From Stomorhina lunata (Eukaryota > Arthropoda > Insecta > Diptera > Rhiniidae): DNA of 64,000 nucleotides. The position numbers were made by a program, and so were the translations under genes. The DNA is taken from assembly GCA_933228675.1 (NCBI GenBank), contig OW121742.1, positions 128,999,983 to 129,063,982 of the forward strand. The letters run 5' to 3'. Position 1 is the first letter of the stretch, and the number at the start of each line of letters is the position of its first letter. This document shows positions 33,909-46,761 of the stretch, piece by piece. Under the pieces are notes generated by a model. The model was not told the DNA's origin. It saw only the letters and a list, made by a program, of their open reading frames with translations, and did no database searches.

Positions 33909-36548
33909 TTGGTGTATATGAAACCCATAATCATAAGTTATATCAAATACATAATATCGTTTCTAGACTTCATTAACAAGTTCTCGTTTGGTAAGACTAA
34001 TATCGATAAAATTTTCTTTAACGATTAGGTTTGAAAATATTCGAAACGTGTAACAAATGCCTACGTTAAGCCTTTTTCATGATGACTTTTTTAGTTTCTA
34101 AGTTTCAAAAGAATCTTGATAAACTTTTCGCCCAGTGTATTTAGAAGTAGTATTTGAATAGTATTGCATGTGTGCATTTATCTGTAACTTTTTGTACATG
34201 TGTGTGTGTGTGTGTATATGTGTGTGATCATGAATTTGTTAACACACATAAAGCAAAAGCATCGTTTACTTTCATGCAAACATTACTTTCACTTGTATCG
34301 AAGAAATGCTGTTCAGAGAAGCTTCAGCTGTTTAAGAATTACTTACTACTAACAACACACAAGACTTTCAATTGTTTTAATTTTTTACCCATTTATTTTC
34401 GTTGTTTTTATGAGATTACTGCCAATACTTTGCTCTAACGCCACAACCAAAGAATTGAAAAAAAAAAAAACATCTAAAATATAAACACATTTCCAAAAAA
34501 TAAGAAGAAAAAACGAAAAAAGATAAATAAATGTTTTCAATTTAGAAAGTAACTTATTAGCTTTGATCTTACGAAAAATAAAAATATTTAGGAAAAAACC
34601 AACAAATATACCATATATACAATTTAAAAGCCAAGAAAAAAAAAATACATTAAAATACAATTAACCCATGTTTAAGCTTTTTAGAAAATTTACTCCAAAT
34701 TTCCTAAGAATTACCATGTCCACGCCAAGTTATGCTAAGCTGTGTTTAGCCAAACTTAAACGAAGCTCAACTATTTGAAGCTTCTAATGCCTTTCTCATC
34801 TTCTAATCCTAATTTATCATACTTAATCAATGGCTTTTGGAATTAGAATTTTGTTATTTGGCTTTTAAATGATGAAGGTGTTAGAAAGTACAAACTATTC
34901 AAAAACTGTTGTTGCCTTAACAATTAACTGGGTTGTTGTGCTGTACGAGTATGAAAAGATTTTGGCCATTTGGTCAACAGGTGGATTTGAAAATTTAGCT
35001 TATTGACTAACTTTGTGGTCATGCTTAGAGAAGGCATGTTCAAAGAGGAATTACATGTATTAAAAAATATTTCTGAAATTTATGTTGTCTTTTACTAACA
35101 TCTTTGTCTTTAACAAGGATCCCCTGCAGAGAATTTTATGTTCTCATTATGACAAACAAATGTTATTTGTCTTTTAGTGAAATTAGCAAACGAAATATGG
35201 GTAATTGGACAAACGAGATTTGACAATTATGTATATAAGTCCTTTAAAGAATAAAAATTAAAAGTGAAAGCCATGAATAGGACTATTAACAAACAAATTG
35301 AAAGTATTTATTTCAATTAAATTTTTGATAAATATTTTAATTTTTATTAAAAACTCGACAATTTTTTTTATATATCCATCAAAAACTTTTGCGAAACCTA
35401 ATATTTTAACTAACAAAACTTAAAAGTTGTTAGTGTTCGATAGTCCGCATAGACTAAACATTTTAGCTCACAAAAAAAAACTGTGAGAACTTTATGGGCC
35501 ATAGACGATTCAAAGACCTATTTTCACACTTAATGACCCTTTAGACAGAAAAAGCTGGTGTCACAGATTTTCTCTTGCGCACTATCATTAACCACTTAAA
35601 TCAAGAATATTTTAAGTCAATTGCATTTGCATATTTAAGATACTTGTTTAATTGGAAAATATTTGAAAAAGTTTCAGCTGCATAATATTAACCAACTTTC
35701 TGTTTAGCAAACAAATTCCGAACATGTTTAGAGATATAAAAGTGCTAAGAAACTATTTATCAGAAATTCTCACACATTTTATTAGAGAAAAGAGCGAAGC
35801 ACTGTAACATCTATCAAGTATCAATACCAATACCAAGTACTTTGTTATAAAGCTTTTTCTCTAAAGATGCAACGCATCACCTCAATGTGCAGTGGTTACA
35901 GTGAAGTCTTAACATAATTAACTAAGTTTCAAATATTAAAAAGTTAAATGTTCGAATTTAGATACAAAACAAATGTATCCAAAAATAGAGTAATATTTAT
36001 CAGCCATGTCACAAAACTCATGAATGATTACAGTTTATACTAAAATTTTGTGTTTTTTGTCTCATTTATGGACTTTTGACAGAAGAGCTTGTAAGAAAAT
36101 ATACCAGACCAATGGGAGGTACCGAAAATAATGGACTATGAAAAAAATGTCTGTGCCAAATTCAATTAAATTATATTAAAAATTTGCACTTGTACTTTGA
36201 TTACTAGCGGACCGACAGATTGACATTGTTAAATTTACTCAGGAAGAGATTCTGAATCTTTTGGCTTCTTTTAAGCGGGTCTAAGGCCTATGTGTTACAT
36301 AAATCAGCACAAACCTATAATCGTGTTTTAAAATGATTAAGCATTATTCCGATATCTAGAAAATCTAAAACCATTTCGCTCGGAATTTAACTACGGAATT
36401 TGTGACATTTCTGTATATAATTTTATCAACATAAACGCTATTTTATTTGCAAAGCTCTTACAGATTTAATAGCTTATAACTTTAATAGCTTCAATTATTC
36501 GGACGTTTTTTTAGAACAAGTACAAAATATTTTCAACATTCGTTTTAG
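33909..36548. other. AT-rich DNA, (TG)n microsatellite, no gene recognised
   Basis: A (TG)n tract lies at 34199-34226. The remainder shows only short, low-complexity frames. Confidence 0.5.
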
Positions 36549-36811
36549 ATGCATTCGCCTGTCTCACAAACTCCACACAAAACAATTGAAACCACAAAAC
36601 CTGAAGATGTCAATGATTTAAAGATGACTGAGACCAAGTTGAAATCAAATAGAGCTTTACTGCCTTTAATAGAAAATAAAACTGAAGATTGTTTGTTTTC
36701 CCTAAACACTTTAAGAAAATTTATAAAAGTACTCACTCACTCACTCATAGGTACTACGTGTGTGAACGACCTCTTGCAGACTTTAAGGCAAAGAAATTTC
36801 AAAGCGAAAAG
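36549..36811 (+). CDS. Candidate internal coding exon (hypothetical)
   Basis: A 263-bp open block starts right after a plausible acceptor (ATTCGTTTTAG, ending 36548) and stops at a plausible donor (AAAAG|GTAAAA, GT at 36812). In one frame it is open throughout and encodes a mixed-composition peptide (HSPVSQTPHKTIETT...LLPLIENKTEDCLFSLNTL...), unlike the Phe/Ile/Lys-rich chance frames around it. I do not recognise the protein. An ATG is the first codon of the block, so it could also be an initiating exon. An (ACTC)n stretch near 36731-36744 weakens the case for its 3' part. Confidence 0.3.
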
Positions 36812-36926
36812 GTAAAATAAATAAAGATTAACATACCAACTTTTATGTTAAATCTTAAGCCCATAACACAGACAGACGCAATTTTGCTCACGCATATAAT
36901 TGCAAATTCAAACTTATACATACAAT

Positions 36927-38338
36927 CAGGGCTGCCAGAAATTTTTCGCGAAATTTGATATTAAATTATTAAAATATTAAAAAGAATGTTCATTGACAAT
37001 TTTTCTATTTCACAAACTTTTATTTGAAATTTTTCTATAGAACAAATTTCATAATAAAATGTTTCTCTATTTCTCTACACAAAAATTTTTTTTATTAAAA
37101 ATTCTTCTATACAAAAAATTTTCTATACTAAAAATGTTTATGGAAAATTTTTCTATAATTTTCTTATGAAAAATATTTCTATACAATTTTTTGTATTCTA
37201 CAAAAAAAATTTATTTGTAAAATTCATCTACACAAAAAATTTTATGTAGAGAATTTTTCTACAAAAAATATGGAATATATTTTCTATAAAAATACAAATT
37301 TAATTTTTCCAAAAAAATCGGCATTACGGAAGTAAATTTTCCGATATCGTCAAAAATCGGAATTGTCAAAAATATATCACATATATAGCCGGATATTGAA
37401 AAAATGTTCATTGTTCTATTGCACAAACTTTTATTTAAAATTTGTCTATGGAACAAATTTCAAAAAAATGTTATATTAATAATTCTTCTATACAAAAATC
37501 ATATATTAAAAATTATGAATAATGTCTGGAATTAGGGATAATCCTTCTGAAGGGTTGGCTAACCAACCATCGAAACGCGTCAAAGAAAGGTTTCCCCACC
37601 AACATTTTTTGGTTTTATCAAAAAAACTATTTATTACAATAATAAATAATTGTAATAAATTGGGATCTTAGTGCAATACACTAAACAAATTTTTGCTAAA
37701 CCTTTTTAAATAAATTTTATGCTGAACATTTTTCTATACATAAAAAAATAAAATATTTGAAAATTTTTTCTATACAAACAAATTTTATGTAGAAAATTTT
37801 TCTATACAAAAAATTTTATATAGAAAATTTTCTATTCCAAAAAGTTATATATCAAAAATTCTTCCCTTCAAAAAAATGTGTATAGGGAAGTTTTTGATAG
37901 ACAAAATTTTAAATGGAAAATTTTACTATAGAAAAAAATGTAAATTAAAGTTTTTCTATAGAAAAAAATTTTTGGCGGAAACAATTTTAAATTGAAAATT
38001 TTAAATAGAAAATTTTTCCATTGAAAAAAAATTATACTAAAATGTTTCTGTAGAAAAAAATTTATATGGCTCTATTTTTTATTAAAAATATTTTTTCGTT
38101 CAAAAATTTTTACCCTGTAAATTTCAATGTATCGGAATTATTAAAAATTTGTATCTATTTTTAATCTCTAATTTGTTATGTATGTTAAAGAACTGATAAA
38201 ACTTTGAAGTTATGTTGATTTTCGATATTATCCTAAAAATCGCCAAATTTTCTAAACAAAATCTGCATATCTGCACTTTACTATTTTCCATGTCAAAAAT
38301 CGCCAAAATACCGATAAATCGGAAAATCTGGCAGGCCT
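36927..38338. mobile_element. AT-rich repeat block bounded by GGGCTGCCAG-type inverted ends
   Basis: The left end CAGGGCTGCCAGAAATTTTT (36927-36946) is inverted at the right as AAAATCTGGCAGGCCT (38323-38338). The interior is dominated by degenerate AAAATTTTTCTATACAAAA units related to the 29-bp satellite, and encloses the old repeat at 37526-37680. The flanks TACATACA and TACATATG are similar but not identical, so an hAT-like 8-bp duplication is only possible. Confidence 0.35.
37526..37680 (+). repeat. Old dispersed repeat with hammerhead-like core, copy 2
   Basis: On the + strand, CTTCTGAAGG is followed by a perfect hairpin GGTTGG-CTAA-CCAACC, then ATCGAAACGCGTC (core 37547-37581), then an A/T-rich tail ending TTAGTGCAATACAC. 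The order and sequence match 30868-31018 on the minus strand. Confidence 0.55.
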
Positions 38339-41020
38339 ACATATGGTTGTGATGAAAATAAATAGAGAACTGAACACTTCCCTGCAGTTCTAAATAAAAG
38401 TACTAGATTGTATATCCAAATTATCGAAAAAATAAAGTTTTGAACTCGTGTTAGCTATAAAAGGTGGATTAGCAGAAGCATAAATGCCAATAATCATCTT
38501 AAAAGATTAGCTTTCTAATTATTATCATATAAGATATAAGATCATAAACCATTTAAAACTGCCGGGTATATGTGTGGGAATTAGTTTATCAAAAAATCAT
38601 AGAAGGATTTGGAAATTTTACAAAGATTTCATTAAAAATATCTATAATCTATTACAAAATTCCAACTGATATATGAAATAAAGTAACTAGATCTACTAAT
38701 AAGGCCTTTAAATTTACGAGTATTAGAAATTAACTTCTAAAATCTGAATTTAAGTTTAAATTTTCTATATAATTCGATTTCAACCTCTTAATTTTTTGTA
38801 TCGAAATGCAAAATCAATTGTAATTTTCATCAATCGTATTTCTCACAATCATTATTTTACGAATTACTACGAAGTGATTCTTGGTAATGCTTAAAGTGGC
38901 TATTAAAAATATGAAATTTCGAAGCAGAAGCAGATTGTTAAATGCAGGGAAATATTTTATTGAATTGAAGTTTTATTACAAAAATGTATCCTTTTTGATC
39001 CTTTATTGAGTATCTACAGTTGGTGTGAGTTTTAGTGATATCAGATGTATGATAGACCTCGTTAAGGAGCCCATAAAACGCATAAAAGAGTGGAGGCTGG
39101 ACCATGGTGGCTGTGGTTATGATCATTGTAATTATGGCGGTATTTTGTATGAAAAAAAAAAATCAAATAAATGAACAGGAATTTGCAGCTTGTAAAAAGA
39201 TAAGTAAATGGGGAAGGGTAGGTCAGCAAAAAACTAAAGCACAGATTTAATGGAGTTATTCTCGGAAAAGTTTTTCATAACTGAAAACAATAAAATAAAA
39301 AAAATATTTAAACCCATAAAACCCTTAAAAAATCGAAATGTTTAACCAGACATACTTCCCCATGGCCTGCAGATAAAATATATACAATCATAAGAAAAGT
39401 ACAGAAGCCTTCCATGCTGTAATAACAGTAAGCAGGAGAGGTAAAAAAAAGCAACCAACCGACCAACTAAAACCGTATTTTCCAAAAGTAGCTGCATCAA
39501 TGAGGAGCATTAAGAACATCTTGGTGTGTTCATCTCTTGTGCAGTTTTCATATTTATTGTTATTATTGTAATAATTTTATTTTTTATGGAATTTTGATTA
39601 AATCACACTGGTTAACAGCCAAAGCACACAAACTAACAAACCAACACTTAACAAGATACACGACAGGCAGACAGACAGACATACTTAAGAGTTTAGCCTA
39701 AACCAAAAGTATATTTTAGTTTCGGTTTGAAGGTACAAACATATCCTCTTTTTCTGCTTATTAGAAGAACATTTATTTTTATATTATATTTTGTTCTTTT
39801 TGCAACAAGTATTTTGGTGGCTGCCACAAAACTAAGAGGAAAGAAAATTGTTGGTGGTACAAGCATCATTATTAGTTGCTGTTTCTTGCCTCATTGTGGT
39901 GGAGTTTGTTTGGTGTGGCATAAAGAATTCATATGATTTTTACAGTTGCCACTTAAAGTGATAATTTAGGTTTTTAGTCGAAAATTAAAACGTGCTTTTG
40001 CCTGAACAACAATTTTCCAATTGTTGGCTTGCAAGTCTTTCTTACAGACAAAACAATTGAGCGCATGCGTGCAACTTTATGAAAATTCCAAGAACATCAG
40101 AATAAATACACATAAAGGATTGAACAACAAAAAAAAACACGATATATTTTCAATAAGAAAAAATATATACATAGATATTTCTTGACCTTCAAATTATTTT
40201 AAAATTTATTTCCAAAGAGCTGTGAACATATTGTTTGAACAGGAAAAAAATTTAACAACAACCAGCCACAATTAATTTATTTTTAATAATAAAATTATTC
40301 TTGAAAATTAAAGAACACAATTTCATAAAGTATTTATTGATGTAACTACTAGTAACAATCAATGAGTCATGGATTCTTTTTTTTATAAAATTATTTTATA
40401 AATCATGTGAATAAAATTCTTGACGAAGAATTTTACAATTGTTTGATAAAAAAAATGTTTTTAAAGATAAGGTTCATTTTAATTGTTATTTTGAAACAAT
40501 AAAAATCAAAGTCTATCACAATTCAAATTCATTGAAGTTACCCGCACTATAACTCTTTACCAAACTAAACAATCTATTCAAATCCCAACAATGTTTTAGA
40601 TTTAATTTATTTTTCAAAAAATGTAGTAAATCAAAACGATAATTCTTCAATTTTATGAATTTGTGTTAAAAACGAGGTTTAAAGACCCCAAAGTGACGTT
40701 TACTGGCAAAAGATATCCAGTATGGAAAAAAAATTAAAATGTCTTTAAAAAAAATGTTGATATGTATTGATGTTCATCGTAAAGATCATATGATCTCTCT
40801 TGATAATTATTTTTTATTGCCATAGACTTAGTGGTATTCAGTAATTTTATTGGAATATGTAACCTCGAACAAGAGTCATTTATAGCTCGAAAATTAGATA
40901 GTGATAAACATTCTACAATTTTAAGCAAAATTATATGAAGAATAGAATCTAAAATTTTCATCGTTGAATTAATTTTAAATCTAAGTGCTATTTTAAAGTC
41001 GTATTTGTTTTGAAGAAATA
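38339..41020. other. AT-rich DNA, no gene recognised
   Basis: Only short frames are present. The 69-codon + strand frame at 39727-39936 is hydrophobic but starts at TTG and has no motif. Confidence 0.5.
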
Positions 41021-41909
41021 CACACTGCGACAAATTAAATGCAGTAAAAGTTTATGGGGTGCTACCATTTTTCTGGTAGGTACTGTCGAGTAGAACAACA
41101 CTCTTTTTTTGAATGTTCAAAACGCCCTCAAAATCTTGAGTAATGGGTAAAAATGGGTTTTCATACCCGCACATTATCACTCTGTAACTTAGACAAAAAT
41201 ATCAAACGATTTTATTGTTTTGGCAGATATTTTCAACGATATATAGTTCTTTAAAATATAGTTTAGATTCATGTGTGTATTTTTTTCTACATATAGTGTA
41301 AAAACAGACACATATATTAAAAGCAAAACGCTTATCGCTTCTTGGATCAATTTAATCTAATTTTTCGTTGAAATTTGCCTCAATATTCCGTTGAAAAGGG
41401 CTAAGCCAATATCTGCCAAGACAATCAAAATCGGTTGGTATTTGTTAAAGTTAAAGTGATAAGTGCATAATTCCCCGACAACATTCCGATTGTAACAAGG
41501 GGTACTTCTCTCAAACAATGAGCTGCATTCGATGAGCTGCATCTGACTCCGAAAGGCAAATGCATTAGTTAGAGAAGTTTAACATAGCCTAATACTCAAT
41601 AACCAGTGGCTAGATGAGTTATGAGGTGAACCGCCGCTTTTTTGAAAATTTATTTTTTCAAGTGGGTCTGACCGAGGATTGAACTTGGGACCTCTTGTAT
41701 GCGAATGACTAACCTGCTATACCACGACGGTTCGCAATAAGGTGATAAGTGCATATTGCTATGAAAACCCGGTTTTTTACCCATAACTCAAGATTTCGGG
41801 GGTGTTTTGAAAATTCCAAAAAATCAGTATTGTTTCTCTCTACAGTACCTACCAGAAAAATGGTATAACATCCCAGAAACGTTTACCTTATTTTATTTGT
41901 CGCAGTGTG
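41021..41909. mobile_element. Foldback-like element with about 220-300-bp inverted arms, interrupted by a SINE
   Basis: The ends are CACACTGCGACAAAT (41021) and ATTTGTCGCAGTGTG (41909). Inverted matches continue inward, for example TTTCTGGTAGGTACTGT (41069) against ACAGTACCTACCAGAAA (41843) and TTGGCAGATATTTTCAACG (41220) against CGTTGAAAAG...AATATCTGCCAA (41391-41420). Removing the nested SINE (41470-41741) and one copy of its target duplication leaves about 600 bp that is nearly one long hairpin with a loop of about 150 bases. No transposase frame is present. Confidence 0.7.
41456..41755 (-). mobile_element. tRNA-derived SINE, copy 3, with 14-bp target duplication
   Basis: The insert spans 41470-41741 and is flanked by GTGATAAGTGCATA at 41456-41469 and 41742-41755. 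The tRNA-like head lies at the right and reads on the minus strand (CGTGGTATAGCAGGTTAGTC; B-box region AAGTTCAATCC). The body contains CTAATGCATTTGCC and the tail ends near GTTGTCGGGGAAT. A duplication of this length fits LINE-type target-primed insertion. Confidence 0.85.
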
Positions 41910-44629
41910 ATGTTGGTTTATGTTTTATTTTATAGTAAAATTTTTAATAGCGGAGCCCCATTTTTTCATCACAAATCTTTATAGAACCCAATTGACAAAT
42001 GTATACAAATATATAGTATTGTACTACAAATTTCATCTTATAGGTAACATCTTTAACATGGAAGTAAATAATTAGATTTGAATACCCCTAATGATTTTAA
42101 AAGTTCTTACAAGCTGCTCCTTATGGGCATTGGTGAGAGTAAGTGATATCACTGGTGATATTGTTGTTCTGTCTGCAACTGATGGTGGTTACGACAACGG
42201 CGGCGACGACAACAAGACAAACAAAGACGTTGATGGAACAAGTAAAAGATGAGAATAAAGAAGGCAGACAGACAGACATAATATGAAGATTGGTGGTTTC
42301 AGTGGCTAGTGATGGTATGCATTCAATCAATCAAAATAATGACAGAAAACTGACGTTATAAAAGAACGAAATTACAACAACTTCAGCAATAACAATAAAA
42401 GCGAAAGAATAAAAAAAGATCTATCAATTCATTTTTATTAAAGCACCACAACGTGGTTGTATATGAATCTCTGAGTTTAAACTTTAAAATGAGTAAAATT
42501 TCATATCACTCATATCTCCGATCGTGTGTGTTTTGAAATAATTTTTCCTGACTTTTTTTAAGACTGATGGACGTTTGTGTTCTGACTGGAACAAGTGTTT
42601 CTTTTTGTTATTGCTTCAGATTTAATTCAGATGTTTGAAGGTACCTCCTCTTACTCTTCAATAAAAAATAACAATATTTTCAAAAAGTATGATTGCATTC
42701 GGTGCTATATGTATGTCAGATATCATACATAACACAATAGCAATATCTACATACGTATGAGATTAATCAGTAGAAAGACCTTAATAAAAACTTATCTTTT
42801 TTAGTACTTTTGTCTTTTATACTCTACACCGATATTGACGCGAAGAAACCTGCAGCTTTGGACTGTAGTTTAGCTTTTACTTAGACTAGGTTTACGTTAC
42901 TGACGTACATTCAGGCTTTACCCTTTGCCGCAGACTATATCTTTATACCCAAACTGTAGTCAAAATTTAGACTCTAAGAGGACAAAAACGGGTAAACAGA
43001 TGAAAATTTTGAAAACGTTATATCTCGTAAAGTAATATTCATGAAAAAAAAAAACTAAATCTAAATTACGTTTTGATCTAAATTACGTTTTGATCTAAAT
43101 TACGTTTTTTGGGTACTTTTTTTTAACCCTCTGCAATTATTAGGCGTAAAAAAATATTGAACACATATATGGTACTTTTTTGATTTCGAGGGACAAAGTT
43201 GTAATACTGTTACTTTTAGTGTTTCCAGTGTTTAAATAAGTTTTTAATTGAATTTAATTTTTTAAATTATTAAAAGTATCCAGCCTCTTACTCACTTACT
43301 AGAGGACATTTTGTAGTACATGATTCCATTCCAAAGGGTGCCTTAAGTATCACAGTATAAAATGCGATATGATTGTTCCCTGCTCTCACTTTATTAGCTT
43401 ATTTTAAAATGTATCTTTCTGATTTCTGTATTTTACAAGTTTTCAACCATAAAACGTGTCTTGACGTTTATTTCTTGGTAATTGATACTTTTGTTTGATG
43501 GTTTTCCTCAACTTTATTTCTTCAGTTGTTTTCATCCGAAAATTTTAATGTCAAGCAATTAAATTGTTGTTACTTTTTCCAATTTTATTTAATTTTTTTT
43601 ATTATTGTTTTTTTTTTCAAACATCAAAACATTTTTGAGAAAAAAGAAGAAAAAACATAAAAAAAACATTGACAGTTAATGATCACTTTAAATGAAGTAC
43701 AACAAACAACAATACTCGTATTGAGTACGTGTATTATTGTTTTATATGATTAACAAATGTCAATGTTTATTAAAGGGGCCATTTCTTTGATTTGAAAGCA
43801 ACTGAAAACTGACACTAGATTGATTTATAACACGAATATGTTAAGTTATAATTGGATTTAGTAAAAACTATTGATAGATTTTTATTTAAAGTTTTTAATG
43901 TTTAATAATAAACAAATAATAATATCATGTCTGTTATAGGAGAGATTAAAATTTTAAATCCAAAATACTTTAGTACAAAGATACAAATATTTAAATGTTA
44001 TTGTACAAAAGACTCAATGAAATTTGTGTTTTGGTTGTCAAAAATTATAGACTTATATTACTTATCCGGCAGCATTAAGGAAGCTTAATGATAATATTTC
44101 AAATTCCAGTAGTTGATAGCAGTACAATCGGTCAGTAGTACTGCAGACAATGTCTCTAATATCTCAATACTATGTTGCTATTTTCATGTCCTGCAGAGTA
44201 GTTTTAATTTTGCCAAGGAAGTATAAATTACCAGAGTGTAAAACAATTAAAAGTTTAATTAAAACGAAAACAAATGTAAACCTTGAAATTGTGTCAATTT
44301 AAAAGACTCCCTAAAAATTATATTTTAAATACATTTATGTATTTCTTCTGCAAGCAACAATTTTTTCCTGTCTATGCCAATTTTTTGTACTGGTTGGTAA
44401 ATCTTTGTTCCTTATAGTACGCGGATTGCTTTTTATATTTCGAGATTGGTCACTGGTACTTATCTTGAGATTGAGGTAACCTTAAAAATAACTAAATGGT
44501 ACCACTAACTTAATTCCCGTGGAATTTGACAATAATTAAAAAAACCTCTTGTGAATTGGTTGCAAAAATAGTGCTCAAAATGTAATCACACAAGCGGAGC
44601 AACGTAGAAAGCTCGAAGAAATATGGAAA
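41910..44629. other. AT-rich DNA, one 17-bp triplet repeat, no gene recognised
   Basis: ATCTAAATTACGTTTTG is repeated three times in tandem at 43059-43108. No other structure is supported. Confidence 0.5.
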
Positions 44630-46400
44630 ATTATAGAAAATTTTTTCTTATCAAAATTTTGTATTGAAAATTTTTTGGTCAAAATTTTTATAAAGAAAAT
44701 TTTTTATCAAAAATTTTTCTACAGAAAATTTATTTCTCAAAAATTTTTTTATGAACAATTTTTCTATACAAAATTTTTTTCTCAAAAATTTCTAAAGAAA
44801 AATTTTTGTTAATGTTTATTAAAAGGAGCCATTTTACATCAAAAATTTTTCTATAGAAAATTGTTAATCAAAAATTTTTCTATAGAAAATTTTTCATCAA
44901 AAATTTTTCTATAGAAAATTTTTCATCAAAAATTTTTCTATAGAAAATTTTTCATCAGAAATTTTTCTATAGAAAATTTTTCATCAAAAATTTTTCTATA
45001 AAAAATTTTTCATCAAAAATTTTTCTATAGAAAATTTTTCATCAAAAACTTTTCTATAGAAAATTATTCATCAAAAATTTTTCTATAGAAAATTTTTCAT
45101 CAAAAATTTTTCTATAGAAAATTTTTCATCGAAAATTTTTCTATAGAAAATTTTTCATCAAAAATTTTTCTATAGAAAATTTTTCATCAAAAATTTTTCT
45201 ATAGAAAATTTTTCATCAAAAATTTTTCTATAGAAAATTTTTCATCAAAAATTTTTCTATAGAAAATTTTTCATCAAAAATTTTTCTATAGAAAATTTTT
45301 CATCAAAAATTTTTCTATAGAAAATTTTTCATCAAAAATTTTTCTATAGAAAATTTTTCATCAAAAATTTTTCTATAGAAAATTTTTCATCAAAAATTTT
45401 TCTACAGAAAATTTGTCATCAAAAATTTTTCTAAAAAAAAATTTTTGATGAAAATTTTTCTATAGAAAATTTTTCATCAAAAATTTTTCTATAGAAAATT
45501 TTTCATCAAAAATTTTTCTATAGAAAATTTTTCATCAAAAATATTTCTATAGAAAATTTTTCATCAAAAATTTTTCTATAGAAAATTTTCATCAAAAATT
45601 TTTTTTTAGAAAAATTTTCATCAAAAATTTTTTTTTAGAAAATGTTTCATTAAATTTTTAAAGAAAGATTTTTGTTAAAAAAATGTTTATAGAAAAAATT
45701 TTTATAAAGAAATTTTCTATACAGAAATCTATAGAAAATTTGTTTCTCAAAAATTTTTATATAGAAAATTTTCTATCAAAAATTTTTCTATAGAAAATTA
45801 TTTTATCAAAAATTTTTCTATAGAACATTTTTTCTTAAAAATTTTTCTCAAAAAATAACAAAATAGTCAATTTATTGATAAAAAGCCAAAAAATGTTTGC
45901 GGAGAAACCAAATTCCAAATTTTGATAAAACTGCATGCATTCAGCTTATTTTTAAAATAAACTTGTTTATTTTAAAACATCTTAAAAAAATTTTTCTATA
46001 AAAAATTTTTTATCAAAAATTTTTCTATAAAAAATTTTTTATCAAAAATTTTTATATAGAAAATTTTCTAGCAAAAATTTTTCTATAGAAAATTTTTCAT
46101 CAAAATTTTTCTATAGAAAATTTTCTATCAAAAATTTTTCTATAGAAAATTATTTTATCAAAAATTATTTTATAGAAAATTTTTTTCTATAAAAAATTTT
46201 TTATCAAAAATTTTTATATAGAAAATTTTCTATCAAAAATTTTTCTATAGAAAATTTTTTATCAAAAATTTTTTTTAGAAAACATTTTATCAAAAAGTTT
46301 TCTATAGAAAATTTTTGCTAAAAAAATTTCCATAGAAAAATTTTTGATAAAAAAATTTATATAGAAAAATATTTGAAAAACATCCATAGAAAAGAAACTG
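44630..46400. repeat. 29-bp palindromic AT-rich satellite array
   Basis: The unit is TATAGAAAATTTTTCATC plus AAAAATTTTTC, with an exact 29-bp period across about 44850-45590 (roughly 25 near-identical copies). Diverged units extend on both sides. Each unit contains the palindrome TTTTCTATAGAAAA. Around 45430-45460 one unit appears rearranged, with TTTTTGATGAAAATTTTT. It is a tandem satellite, not a CRISPR: there are no unique spacers. Confidence 0.95.
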
Positions 46401-46701
46401 CTTCGAAAATCTTCATGGAAAATATTTTAGAAACAATAAGGCTATTTCCTACAAAATTTTTTTATTGTTTTCTCTAATCCTGAAACTAAAAAGGCAACCT
46501 TCGTATTAGTATGTGTTTAAAATGTTTATAGTGTTATAGTGTTTATTTTAACAAAAGCTTTTTTTCGATTTTTTGTTTTTTTGTTGCTTAAAGTTTGTTA
46601 TTATTCTGTCAACATTTCGTTAAATTAGTTTCTTACCACCAAACTGATCCACTAAATCAACAAACTTTATTGTTATTACTTGCACTTCATTGTGTCAAAA
46701 A
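46401..46701. other. AT-rich DNA, no gene recognised
   Basis: Nothing recognisable between the satellite and the candidate first exon at 46702. Confidence 0.5.
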
Positions 46702-46761
46702 ATGAGTGGTACAACGTTTCGTCAGACAGACACCCAGTGGAAAAGAGTCAACTACGTCGAG
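46702..46761 (+). CDS. Candidate short first coding exon (hypothetical)
   Basis: An ATG in good fly translation context (TCAAAAAATG) opens a 20-codon block of normal codon composition (MSGTTFRQTDTQWKRVNYVE). It ends at CGAG|GTAAAC, a plausible splice donor with GT at 46762. Read on without splicing, the frame ends at TAA, 46858-46860, after turning into a Phe-rich tail, which supports a real exon boundary at 46761. I do not recognise the protein, and the next exon is not identifiable. Confidence 0.28.

Noticed and set aside
33608..33976. 122-codon + strand frame
   Set aside because: It spans a probable inverted-repeat element and a GTTT microsatellite, has no clear ATG context and no motif.
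39727..39936. Hydrophobic 69-codon + strand frame resembling a membrane peptide
   Set aside because: It starts at TTG, and hydrophobicity follows from T-rich sequence; no family resemblance.
44850..45600. CRISPR-like regular array
   Set aside because: The 29-bp units abut with no unique spacers and the context is eukaryotic; it is a satellite.
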